Of a DNA stretch of 64,000 bases, positions 50,901-62,150 are shown piece after piece (the stretch's first letter is position 1; every line of letters begins with the position of its first letter). The notes under the pieces are model-generated. The model was not told the origin of the DNA, made no database searches, and was given only the letters and a program-made list of their open reading frames with translations. Both the position numbers and the translations under genes were made by a program. The DNA is from Motacilla alba alba (Eukaryota > Chordata > Aves > Passeriformes > Motacillidae): contig NC_052032.1 in assembly GCF_015832195.1 (NCBI RefSeq), forward strand, positions 3,292,618 through 3,356,617, given 5' to 3'.

Positions 50901-53900
50901 GCAGCTGGTTGGGCTCCCAGACATCCCTAATAATCAAATATATCAAGAACCAGCATTTCTTCTTGTAGCTCCTTTCCACAGGATTGGAATCCTTCCCGTT
51001 CTCCATCCTTCCTTTCAAAAAAGCATGAAAAAATACACACACAATAACATGTAATAATAAAATAACAATAAAGCAAATTAAGCAAGTGAAAACAAGCAAG
51101 AAAAAGAGAAGTCTCTTCATTTCCTGACTGCCTCCATTGGATGTGTTCATCTGCTGTCTCTGAACATCCATTCATGCACGTCCTGTCTGAGATGCGTGGG
51201 CAGATGTGAACAGTTATTGTCATGGGGCTCTGCAGCAAATTTGGGCAGAAATCTTTCAATGCATCTTTCTCCAAGTTTTCATTGAGGTGACAGCATTAAT
51301 TTCCATGAATCTGATTCTACCTCATTCTTAGCAAGCAAATATATTGGTCAGTGTGGTGTCCCAGAGATGGCTGGGCTTGATAATCAGTCTCTTAAACCTT
51401 GCTGGAAAGTTTCAGTGCCTTAGAGGGGAGAGGACCTATCCTGAATTTCAAGTACAGCAGCTCAAATTTAGTCTGTAAACAGGCACTCTTTACCTAAAGG
51501 AATGACAGATTTTTAGTGGTTTTGAGTTGCCTACTGAACTGGTGCTGGCCCTGAAGGAAATGGTCTGTTTTTCACCAGTAATCTTTAGATTTTGAACCCA
51601 CTTCACTGAAATATCATGCTGTAGGAATGAATTCCTCCTGTGCCCTGAACTTCACAAGCTGGAATTTCCCCAGTACTTGGCTTATTAGAAAACAGAGAAG
51701 TGTAGATTTTCCATTAGCCTGCACTTTGGGTAGTTATGTGCCACCATGTATAAGGTGGCATATATGGCTATCATTCCTAATTAATAGTGTTTTTTGAACC
51801 AATTTATGCTCATTTTTTTCTTGTTGTCTATGGTTTCATAAGGTATAAGGACCTGGCTTAGGTTTTCATAAGCCTGTAAATGCAGTTCCATAATTAGATT
51901 TGACATTCATGGCTCTTTATAGGATTTGTGTGCAAGAGTCTGCAGACCAAAAACTTTAACCCAGGAGTCATCCCCTGTGTAGGTCCTTTCAGCCAGTGGA
52001 GTTACATCAGGGTTGAGTTTGGCTCCCAAACTGGAAAAGTAAAAAGAGAAAGTTTGCTCATAGCCTTTCCCACATGATGCTCCTTGTGATTTCTCTCTTA
52101 CCTCCAAGTCCTCACTGGTAAAAGGAAATGTTTGCCCATAAGCCTACAGTTTTTTTCCACCATGGCAGCCTGTGATGAAATTGTATAGCTGCTAATTTGA
52201 GTAAAAAGCAGTCCTAATTGTGGAAACTTGGCTTCCAGAGCCCTCTCCTCATCCAGGACCAAGTGCTAATGCAGGAGTCTCTTTGTAGAGAAACTGAAGG
52301 ATTGTTATTGCAGGGACTTCTATCCCGACTGGTTGTGGAAGTGTCTGAAGAACAACTGCACAACAATAATTCTACATTTTGATTTCTCAGGACCATTTAT
52401 TCAGGATTTTTTTTTTTAATTTTGGTTTTGCATGTATTATTCCGGCAAGCTGAGTCAGACACCTAAACCACTGCTAAATAGGCAACTGAGAAATGAAATA
52501 GGGAGGCCGTGTCATGCCAGTGGTGCAGGTGGGTGAAGTGAGACACGAAGAGAAGTTACTCATAACATGCCCACATTTTTTCATTACCAGTGTTACAGAC
52601 CATGAAAGGAAGAGAGGGCCACCTTTGTCTCCCTCTTCTTTATTCTGCCCCATTGCCACGTTGTATTTTTCAGATGTTTTCAGCAGGTGCAGCCCCTCCT
52701 GAACTGCACAATTCAGCCAGTTACTGTCTCTCTCAGGGTGGCTCTGCCACTGAGGACCCCAAATAACGTTTGCCGGAGGACCACAGTCCTCTCTTCAAAG
52801 CAGTGCTGAAATAAATCATGCAGTGGTGGTTATGATGGTTAAAATTTGCATGGCTGATTATAATAGTTGATATAAATTATTTAATAATTGACTGAAGCCG
52901 TTCTTACTAGAGTAGCATAGAGAGTATGCTGTGTTACACACAAATTGTTTGCCTAAAACTTCTGTCCTTTCCGGTGCATTTAATCATTAGCATAATTAAT
53001 TTTTAACTTTCCATTTCAGCAGAAAGTGTTCCTTAAAGCAGAACAATTAATTCTGAATAGTAGGCAGCTTTCTGGGGTAAATAACCATGTACTTTGGGTC
53101 ATACAGAGTTCCAGATTTGTGACCCCAAGGAACACAGGTCTGAACTGTGTGAATTGCATCCTCAGCTGATATAAATCAGTTTAACTTTATGGAGGATATT
53201 AGAGTTACTGCAGTCTACATCAACTTAAACCCTGATCTTGTGAATGTATTAGCAAAACTATTTAAACTGACTGAGGGTAGTTTTGGATTAGATGTTAGGA
53301 AGGAATTACTCCCTATGGGAGTGGTGGGCAGGCCCTGGCACAGGGTGCCCAGAACAGCTGGGGCTGCCCCTGGATCCCTGGCAATGCCCAAGGTCAGGTT
53401 GGACGGGGCTTGGAGCAGCCTGGGACAGTGGAAGGTGTCCCTGCCATGGCAGAGGGTGGAATTAGGTGAACTTTAAGTCCTTTCCAACCCAAACCAGTTT
53501 GTGATTTGTGAATTGATGTTTATCTGGATATCCCTGCTCAGACAATCTTGCTGGTGGGACAATCCTAAAGACACTACAAGTTCAAGCAATACATAAATCC
53601 TGGCGAGAGCAGAAATAGATCTGAAAACTCCTGAGACAAATTTCTCTGCTCTAACCCCTAAGCAATGTATGTTTTCTGTTGTCATGGTTTGGTCCAGTGC
53701 AGGGGGGAAAAAAATAGGTGAATGTGATTTCCCAGGTTGCTGTCATTTTGTGTTGGATAGAGGGCTCAAAAATGCTTTCTACACAGGCTCTTGACTTAAA
53801 TCTACAGAAGGTCAGCATCAGAAAACACTTTTGTCAGTGCCTTGAGAAAAGGGGGTTAAGTGGACCTGAATTCTAAGTCTTATTGCTTTTAATATAGTTG

Positions 53901-53962
53901 AATAAGCAGCTCATTCAGCTGTTACTAAGTTGGTGTGTTTTCCTGTTTTCCTGGCCTCCTAG
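47922..53962 (+). other. PAPPA2: PAPPA2 intron, 6.0 kb
   Basis: The intron starts GTGATC and ends CTGGCCTCCTAG (phase 2). It contains a CR1 copy at about 53276-53510 close to its 3' end. AT-rich stretches lie at about 49080-49490 and 52830-53060, the latter with several TAAT-type homeodomain cores. A short hairpin (TGCCACC..GGTGGCA) is at 51739-51760. No coding sequence other than chance frames was found. Confidence 0.87.
53276..53510 (+). mobile_element. CR1 LINE 3' fragment
   Basis: The copy runs from a TTGGATTAGATGTTAGGAAG stretch through GGGCAGGCCCTGGCACAGGG, AGCTGGGGCTGCCCCTGGAT, GGGCTTGGAGCAGCCTGGGA and GTGTCCCTGCCATGGCAG to TTTCCAACCCAAACCAG and a degraded end. It is in PAPPA2 orientation, about 450 bp before the next exon. 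By eye it is about 95% identical over roughly 140 bp to the copy at 61969, so both belong to a comparatively young subfamily. Confidence 0.93.
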
Positions 53963-54084
53963 AGAAGTGGGATCAGCATGTGATCTGTGTGCGGAAGGAA
54001 GAGTCCTGGTGCAATACGCCTTCAGCGCCTCTTCTCCCATGCCCTGCGATCCCTCGGGGCACTGGAGCCCACGGGAGGCAGAAG
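53963..54084 (+). CDS. PAPPA2: PAPPA2 internal exon after the catalytic domain
   Basis: This exon of 122 bp encodes about residues 875-916. The first base completes an Arg codon (phase 2 acceptor, GGCCTCCTAG). The translation is R-EVGSACDLCAEGRVLVQYA, then FSASSPMPCDPSGHWSPREAEG, which continues the module begun in the previous exon. The spacing of Cys residues (CDLC, PC) and the HWSPREAEG ending match PAPPA2; the paralogue has a different sequence here. The donor GAAG|GTGAGT is consensus. It probably corresponds to human exon 7. A longer frame through the intron on either side is an artefact. Confidence 0.95.
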
Positions 54085-55096
54085 GTGAGTCACAGGGATG
54101 GGAACAAGCTCATGGTGGGAGAGAAGGTGGGACAGAGCAAAGGGAGAGCCACAAAGACAGTGGGAAAATCTGGGAGTGATTGGTTACATTTGCATGTAAC
54201 CTGGACAGAGCTAGCAGGCAGAGGAACACTGTGCCCTGAAGGAATGCCATTGGCTCAAATACCTACCTGTGTTTTGGCCCCTGAGTCCTGCCCCTGCCCA
54301 TGAATTTAGTGAATTCCAGGACCTGAACATGAATTTCCCAAAGCAGCAGAGTGCCAAGAAATGCTGAACATTCACATCTGCCTGACGAATTCCTCAGGGG
54401 AGCTGTTTTCTCCCTCTACTCCAACTCCAAAAGTGAGGAGCCGTTATTTATTTGGGCCTGATTTGTGCTGCCTTCACTTGTGGTGAATAGCAGTGGGCTG
54501 CAGCAGCAGCCAGGCTGGAAGGAGGTTGCCCTTTTGGCAAGTGCCCTGCAGCAGGAATGCAGGTGACCACGTCAAGCCCTCTAGTTCAGGGTGTTTTGCA
54601 AGTCATTCTCTTGGAGCCTGTGGCAGGGAGAATGGTCTGCAGGGCTGGTTGTGCAGTGCCATTAGATCTCCATCATTAACTCCTCCACACGTCCCTTCCG
54701 TTACGTCCCTGGGTGTATGTGGTGGAGCATATTTAAGATTGTACCAGGCAAAGGTCAGTCATCCCAAATCACAGTTTGGAAAGAGCAAAGTATTATTTCA
54801 GCCTGTCCCTCACGAGCTTTTCCTTCCGGAGCAGTCACACTTCACCACGAGCACACAGGTGAGCCCACTGAGTCCCAAGGACAATCCTGGATTTTGCAAA
54901 CTCATTATACAAATACCTCCTTATGTTAAGGGTTTATTTGTCCTGCAACTAAAGCACATGGGAGTTATTTTGCATGGAATATTCTTTGGGCTGGTGCCCA
55001 GGAGCTCTCCCTTGTCCTAAGGTCAGCACGTGCAATCAGCTGTGCCCCAGCTGCTTGATGGGACAGTGGACAATGTCCTCTGCCCCACACACCCGT

Positions 55097-55120
55097 GGGG
55101 GTGTGGGCCCAGGGTGGGGG
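55097..55120 (+). repeat. G-quadruplex-type motif
   Basis: Runs GGGGG, GGG, GGG and GGGGG are separated by TGT, CCCA and T, giving a strong quadruplex pattern on the transcribed-RNA-like strand. GGGCCC palindromes overlap it. It sits immediately upstream of a CR1 copy in the intron. Confidence 0.55.
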
Positions 55121-55165
55121 CCCAGCAGAGGTTGTGTTTTACTCCAACTCACCCCCTAAATTTAG

Positions 55166-55322
55166 CACAGGTTGCCCAGAGCAGCTGTGGCTTCTCCATT
55201 CCTGCAACGTTCAAGGCCAGGTTGGATGGGGCTTGAAGCAACCTGGGATATGGAAGGTATCCCTGCCCATGACAGGGGTGGAGCTTTAAGGTCCCTTCCA
55301 ACACAAACCATTCCATGGTTTT
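55166..55322 (+). mobile_element. CR1 LINE 3' fragment
   Basis: Landmarks are CACAGGTTGCCCAGAGCAGC, CCAGGTTGGATGGGGCTTGA, AGCAACCTGGGATATGGAAGG, TCCCTGCCCATGACAGGGG and GGTCCCTTCCAACACAAACC, with a nearly intact ATTCCATGGTT end. It is 5'-truncated and in PAPPA2 orientation. Confidence 0.92.
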
Positions 55323-58300
55323 AGGACGTCCAAGGCTGCTGGGCACAGCCCAGAGCACACCTGGCCTGTGGGTAGAAGCTCCATCCTGGGAAGCAGCACT
55401 CTGGGTATGAGGGTGATTGGATCACCCAGTAAACAGCATTAGCAAAGTTTGGATCCCTTGCAGTAGTACTTCAGAGCAGAAGGTGGAATTTCCACTTAGC
55501 CAAGGATTGCAAGACTTTGAAACCTGTTTTCATTTGGAACAAAACTTGAAACTTTTGAAATTCTCCATGAAGGAAAATTAAAAACAAGAAGTGTTTGAGG
55601 CCGGCCAAAATGTTTTGTTTAGCTCGTATGAACTTTGGTTAAATTATGACATTTGAAAATATACACTTTTAGTATAGAACCTAGGGCAAAAGCAACTTTG
55701 AATATCAAAATGGAAAGTGTTTCAAGGTGCAAAAGTGGAAAGGTTTCTCACAAAAATGTCAAAACACAATGTCCCCATAGTGTTAAAAATTTCTTGCCAT
55801 TTTCTGTTCCAGGATAAAATTTTGGCCAAATAAACCAAATTTTGCAAAATGTTTTTATTTTGAAAGGACTGTCTATTCCATTGAAATATGCAGTTCCATC
55901 AAAATTTCTCCACAGAGGTTTGATTTGAAAACTTCTAGATCTCACACGTCTTGCCAGAGGCATCATTCCTAGAGAAACTAAGCTACTCTAAGATTTATTA
56001 CTCAGCAGCATTTTGCACTTAATTTCCTCTTCTTGCTGTGTGTGCCTGCATGTTCTTAACTATGAAGGGTGCAGTCTGATCCATATCTGTCTCATTTAGT
56101 CACTCCTGTGCCACTTCTATGGAACAGAAGTTTGGTAATCATGTCCTCAGGATTAATGAGTTGTTGCTACTCTAGGGAAGAAAATATACCAAGTGTATGG
56201 TGTTTGTTGCTCCATGGTTTTCTGTCTCCACTTCCACACTCCCTGACACTCAGGCCCTCCGCCTATTTGCACTTGGTCTGAGTTGCAAATAGCAGTTAGA
56301 TCGTTGTCTGCCTTTTTTAATTGTCTATCTGTGAGTACTCAAGCCGTCAAGCTTTAAATTCACTTTCTGCAGGGGTTCTTGGGTGTAAATCTCCACTGCT
56401 TGAATGTCCATGGAAAATGAAGACAAAGGAGGCACAAGCACAGCAAAAATGAACTTGTTTTAAAATATGAGATGACACTCATGGAAAATGTTCTGTAGGA
56501 CTCATACAGCTTCTGAGCAGAAAACCACACTCCCCACGTGTCTCTGGAGCAGCTCTGGTTGGGTCTGATCTCATTTTCCTGAGGTCTCCTACCCCAGGCA
56601 GCTGCACCAGCAGTGGTCTGGGCTATGTGGGAGCTGTGCCCATTGCAAAACCCTGCTGTGGGCAGTGTCCTTCCTAATTCCCTGCTCATTCCTGAGCATG
56701 GTGGGATCCAGCACTGAGGCTGAGGCATCTCATGGTTCTTTCTCAGCCAGCTGTGGCCCCTACACGAGGGGCTGCTTGTTCCTTGACGGGTTGTGGGAAG
56801 GCTCATGAGATCAGGCAGCTCTGATTTCTCTTTATCTTCACCATAGAGCCAGAAGGCTTTAAGCTACCTGGATTCTCACCAGCAGCACCAGCTAGGTCAA
56901 CAAACCTTACAGCACCTCCATAACTCTGTCAAAAGGGGGTTTTATATAAGAAAGGTGATTTTGGCTCAAGCCCAGTGGGTACCTTTGCTTGCTGTGCAAT
57001 ATATGCATATATCTGTCAGCTCCTCCTGCCAGGCTCACTGCTGACTGAGAGAAGTGGGAGATTATTATAAAAATGTTGCTGCCTTGCACTGCTCTAGAGC
57101 TCAGTCTTTTCCTGGGTCTAATATTTCCCTTGAGAGCAATTCCTTCTGTATCTTGATTGTCCCAGCTGGACACTGGAATCCCATTGGGTGGTTCCTTTAT
57201 CTTGACCACCTAGGAAATGTGGCAGGTGAGTTGCAGTTGTAGCAGGCACAATATCCTGAGAGACTCCTGATGCCAGATGGCCTCTGAGGCTCTGTCCCTG
57301 TGCCAGGGATTCATCCCAGGGACTGCACTTAACTGCACAATGAAGGATGAACACCCCAGGCCGTAGGACAGCATTTCAGGGAAAGGCACCCTCCTAACCT
57401 GCCATTCCTTCTCTCCAACCAGGACATGGGGTTTAGCTCAACCTCACAAACCTCACATTTTTGTATTGTGTTAGGCAAGACATGATGTTGCATGAGATGC
57501 TGTTCTGTGTCTGATCTGTCTCATAAGGCAAAGGATTTTCAAAATCTGAGTGCAGAGGGAAGAATAACTTCTACACCCTTTCTTTCTACATACAAATATT
57601 TGTAATTTTCAGAGTATTTACCTATCTCTAGAAATCCAGTTATATGAAATTAGGTTTTCATCCTCTTCCATGATTAAATGACTCTTTCTTATGCAGGTCT
57701 AGGTGTTAGATAATATTTAAAAGAGTCTCTATCTCAACTTCATTGAGGTTTCTAGTTTATGAGTGACTACAGTCTGCCACCTCTTTTGGGGTAATGCTCT
57801 GTGTGCTAAGCTCCCTGGAGGGTGAGTCCAATTCATGCATCTCCAGGGATTGCACACTGATCTACCAAAACATGCAGGTTTGTTTGGAATTTAAGTCTTA
57901 CTGAGCCTTGAACTGACAGAGGTGAATTTGCAGGATCCCAGGTGGGGACGTACTGGGCTGTGAGCCATTAGCTCCATTTTCTATTCTGCGAGAGGGCAGT
58001 GGTAAAATTCACACATCTTTCCAAAGCCCTCTGAGATACTGGAGTTAAAAAAGACCTTAGGGCTGCAGTCAGGAGTTTGCTGTGGGTCTGAGAAAGTCAT
58101 CAGAGGGCTTGGCCAAGCACACCCAGCCAGCAACGAGGGTGAGATAACGTGAGCTGAATGGGGCATTGCTGCTCACTGGGATTATCCACAGGGCTCGCAC
58201 ACTTGCCAGGGGAGAAACTTGAGCGTGTTAAATGGACCTCTGGCTCTCTTCAAAATGTATCACTGCTGTGGTCGCTCCAGATGCTGGTCTTAGTGGCATT

Positions 58301-59586
58301 CCTGCTGCTCTGTGCCATGTGAGGAGGAGAGAGGGGCTCTGGGATATGGGAGGTGAAGGGGAAGCATGAAAAGTTGGGCATCTGCAGGACAATAACGTTG
58401 AATCGCAGGAAGGCTGCCAGGAAATCTATTCTGCATCTGGGTTCATTGGGTATGAACAGGAGAATTCCCTGAGCTGTTTATCCTTGACAAAAGAGACACA
58501 TTTCTAACACTTCATTGAATCACAGACAATCAGAATAACCTTCACACGTTGCCCTTTTCTCTTTAAATTAGTAGTGATGTCCTGTTTGTCCATGTATGCA
58601 CAGTAGTTTATCTTGCTTTTTCCTCAGTTGCAAACAACTGTGCTGTCCTTTTTTTCCCCTCTGCCTTCTGCATTTCTCTCCTCTCATTACCTTTCTTTAT
58701 CTTCTTTTCTGTACTTTGCCTTCTCCCTGTCATGCTTGCCTCCCTTTTTGTGTGATTATTTGGGAAGGAAAAGGGAATTTATAGCTCTCACTGGATTCTG
58801 TTACCAACTGTTCCACCCGTCTGACCCCTCTGGATCTTGCAGTCCATGACTCCACGCCAAGTTGTAATGTTACCATAGTATTTGGGAACCCAGCAAGCAT
58901 TGTGGCTTTCATTATGTTTTAGTACTACCTCCCATGTAGTTGAACACAGCCAATGGTGAGAAGAGTAAAAGCACAAGTGCCTGTTGTTTCATCACAATGA
59001 GAGCAAAGAGACAGCTCAGACCTGTGCTCCATGTGCCTCCAAAAAAGGGGCCTTGCACAACATGCTAGATCAACCTGTAAATGCCACAGGAGCTGCCCCT
59101 GAACAGTACAACTGCTTCTTGGAACAAACAAAGGCTCTTTTCTTGTCTTTGTTAAAGGGAAAAAGATTGTATTTTCAAATGAGAGGCAAGGGAATAAGTA
59201 GGAGGTGAACTGGAGGCAAAGTGACTCTGTTTATCAGGTAAATTACCAAGTGGAAGAGGTAGAAAATACCATTGTTTGGTACAGGGAAAAATACTAGAAA
59301 TAGGAAATGCAAGCCCAGCTGCACTGGCACAGAGTGTCTTGTGTGGTGCCCAGTCCAACTGGGCACTTAAACTGGGTTTGTGTCTCCCACCTGGCCATGA
59401 GACACTGGTGTTCTGTTCCTCCTCCCTGTGCTGGCCACGCCTGCTCTGATGAAGTAAATAATTGGTTTCCTGGACAGATATGTTCTCCTGCCACCAGTCT
59501 GCCTTTAAACTGATGCCAGTGAAAACTCATGTTCTCTAACTTCTACTTCTTCTGTGCCTTCTCTTTGATCCCTTCTTCCTTTCCAG

Positions 59587-60094
59587 GGCACCCTGATGTT
59601 GAGCAGCCCTGTAAATCCAGTGTCAGGACATGGAGTCCCAATTCAGCCGTCAACCAACACACGGTGCCCCCCGCCTGCCCCGAGCCCCAGGGCTGCTACC
59701 TGCAGCTGGAATTTCGCTACCCCCTGACTCCAGAGTCCCTCACGGTCTGGGTGACCTTCGTTTCCCCAGACTGGGACTCCAGTGGAGCTGTGAATGACAT
59801 CAAGCTGCTCACGGTCAGCGGGAAGAACATTTCTCTCGGCCCACAGAACGTCTTCTGTGACATCCCACTGACCATAAAGCTGGATGTGGGACAAGTGGGA
59901 GAGGAGGTGTATGGGATCCAGATCTACACCTTGGATGAGCACCTGGAAATCGACGCTGCCATGCTGAGCTCGGTCCCCCACAGCACCCTGTGCTCAGGCT
60001 GCAAACCCATCCAGTACAAAGTGGTTCGGGACCCCCCTTTCCAGTCTGGATCTCCAGTGGTAATCTCAAACCTCAGCAGGAGATTTGTTGATAC
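59587..60094 (+). CDS. PAPPA2: PAPPA2 internal exon, 508 bp, downstream of the protease core
   Basis: This exon encodes about residues 916-1085. It starts after a CTTCCTTTCCAG acceptor with two bases that finish the Gly codon, then HPDVEQPCKSSVRTWSPNS, a near-exact PAPPA2 signature. Further conserved segments are VPPACPEPQGCYL, SSGAVNDIKLLTVSGKNIS, LGPQNVFCDIPLTIKLDVG, EEVYGIQIYTLDEHLEIDAA and YKVVRDPPFQ. The donor is GATAC|GTAAGT (phase 2). Sequons NIS and NLS are present. The folds are beta-sandwich modules between protease and Sushi repeats, and the last part resembles the start of a fibronectin-III-like module. By rough numbering a known human short-stature substitution (Ala1033Val, from memory) falls in or near this segment. 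It probably corresponds to human exon 8. Confidence 0.97.
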
Positions 60095-60929
60095 GTAAGT
60101 AGCTGCTTTCCAGAGAGCTGGAGAGATCAAAGCAATGCCCTGTTCTTCTCATCCTTCTAATGTCCAGCACTACAAGTGACTGTTAAGGTGTTGAATTAGA
60201 CAGACAAGCCAAGAATTACCAAGACAGGATGTCCTCATAGCTTGTCTCTGAAACCAGAAGCCTTAAACCCAAATGAGATAGCCTGAGATTTCATGGATAG
60301 TCTTTGAGAAATTTCTGGGATGGCTGTACAGAGATGTGTCATTCAGGCTTTCCTTTACTAGAAAAGATAATGCAGTCTACCTAAGATATGACGAATTAAA
60401 TGTTTGAGCTGACCTAAATGAGGACCTCTGGAATAACATGGTCATCATTTCCTTGGCAATCTTTTGAAAGTAATGTTTTGGTGGAGAAGGAGAGAGCAGG
60501 GCTTTCAGTGTTGGAGCACCAATTAACTGCTCACGAAAGTGTGCAAAGAAATACATGTGCATGTTCAGGTATATAAATGTGTTTCACCCACTTCCATTTT
60601 CTGCTTTCATGGGTCACTAAACCAAGTTGTGTTGGTGTGAGATTGTTCTGAAATGTGAAACATGGCAAATGCACCACTTTGTAGAGACTGAGTGTCATCC
60701 CAGATACAGTTACAGTCATCTAGTAAAAGGATGCATTACTGTTGAGGAAAGTTCAAAATATTTACTAATTTCAAGGAGATCCGTGATCTACCCATAAGCA
60801 TTTGCCAGGAAGAAAAACATCTTTTGCATAACATGATTCCCTGGAAATGATTCATTCATCTGTGGGAGCAACACGAAGCTCTTTTGAAAAATGAACACCA
60901 GATAAAAGGAAACCTGCTAAGAAAACTGC

Positions 60930-61110
60930 ACTCTAATTTAGAAGAGATGATCTAATTAGTACAGCTAATATCAAGGAAGCATACATCATTATGATCTTCT
61001 AAAGCATATTTAAATAGAATAAAAATGATTAATTAACAATTCAGTAATCACAAGCTACCATCCCTTTTCATGGCCCAATTATGCATCTCAGAAGATGCAA
61101 ATTGTCCCTA
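60930..61110. promoter_or_regulatory. Candidate conserved non-coding element with homeodomain/POU-type motifs
   Basis: Within about 150 bp there is CTAATTAG (60952-60959), TTAATTAA (61029-61036), a perfect octamer ATGCAAAT (61095-61102) and several single TAAT/ATTA cores. The block has no repeat signature. AT-rich DNA produces such cores by chance, so this is only a candidate enhancer; conservation across birds would be needed to raise it. Confidence 0.2.
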
Positions 61111-61968
61111 CAGATTAAAAAAATTAAGGTAACTAACAATAGTGAATCTAAAAACAAAACCCAGGACATCACCAAGATTACTCATGTGCTGAAAGTTAAG
61201 CATGTGCTTAAGTGCTTTCTTGGGTTGTAGCCTTGTTCAAACAATTGCTGGCACTTAGCATGAGATGGATATTGGCATATTGGAAATGTGGAAAGTGGTG
61301 AATTTTCCCAAGATTTTGCTGTGAAAGCATCTTTGCCTGAAACCTAGCCCACTCTCATTGGAAAATGGGACTGGTTTGAAATATTTGCATACCTTAGCAC
61401 AAGTTCCCACAGAAACAGGTCCAGTTTTGACTTCATAACACAATGTGAAAGAAAAAAGAGAAACCCAAAACATAACTTTCATTCTGAATTCTATTTCTTC
61501 ATCTTTTATTATGATTTTGTGGGTCACTTCTAGCTTACAGCTAGCTCAAGTGGAGGAGTGCTCTAAGAATTAAATCAGTAGCCAGGAATTAATGACAGTT
61601 TTCCTGAGGGTCATTGATTAAATCACATTGGGTAACAGCACTTTCCCTGTCTGTATGTCTCAGGCAGTTACACAGCCAGCTAAAAACCAGACAGAAAATT
61701 TAATTTAGTCTTTCTGGGCTCCACCTGTGATCAGTGGACAGAAATGGATGCTCCTGGAAGCTGGCACAGCCAACCACAGAACCAAATCCCCTCCAAGCCC
61801 TCCAGGCTAGCTGGGCTCACTTCTTCTGTGTCTTACCAGGGATCAGAGGGAAAATCCTGCCAGTGAGCTCTGGCAGGACACTTGGGAAGTGAAGTTTTAG
61901 TCACTGGGTGAGGAGATATGCAGATTCTTAAACACTCATAGATAGCTTTGAGACTGTTTTGGCTGAGT

Positions 61969-62150
61969 GAGGGTGGGCAGGCCCTGGCACAGGGTGCCCA
62001 GAGCAGCTGGGGCTGCCCCTGGATCCCTGGCAGTGCCCAAGGCCAGGCTGGACAGGGCTTGGAGCAGCCTGGGACAGTGGGAGGGGTCCCTGCCATGGCA
62101 GGGGGTTTGGAGCAAGATGGTCTTTAAACCAGTCTGTGGTTGTGTGATTC
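61969..62150 (+). mobile_element. CR1 LINE 3' fragment
   Basis: The copy begins at GGGTGGGCAGGCCCTGGCAC and continues through CAGCTGGGGCTGCCCCTGG, GGCTGGACAGGGCTTGGAGC and CCATGGCAGGGGGTTTGGAG to a degraded 3' end near TGTGGTTGTGTGATTC. It is in PAPPA2 orientation and is the closest relative in this window of the copy at 53276-53510. Confidence 0.93.

Larger units (their letters stand above)
54085..59586 (+). other. PAPPA2: PAPPA2 intron, 5.5 kb
   Basis: The intron starts GTGAGT and ends CTTCCTTTCCAG (phase 1). It holds a CR1 copy at about 55166-55322 and, just before it, a G-rich stretch (55097-55120) that fits a quadruplex pattern. A long pyrimidine-rich run lies at about 58620-58750. I see nothing else that can be supported. 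Confidence 0.87.

Noticed and set aside
54493..55020. A 175-codon + strand frame
   Set aside because: It lies in an intron, resembles no known protein, and has no splice or codon-use support.
13478..60094. Assignment to the paralogue PAPPA instead of PAPPA2
   Set aside because: Signature segments such as [30 protein letters not shown] and SSGAVNDIKLL match PAPPA2, while PAPPA has different residues at these places.
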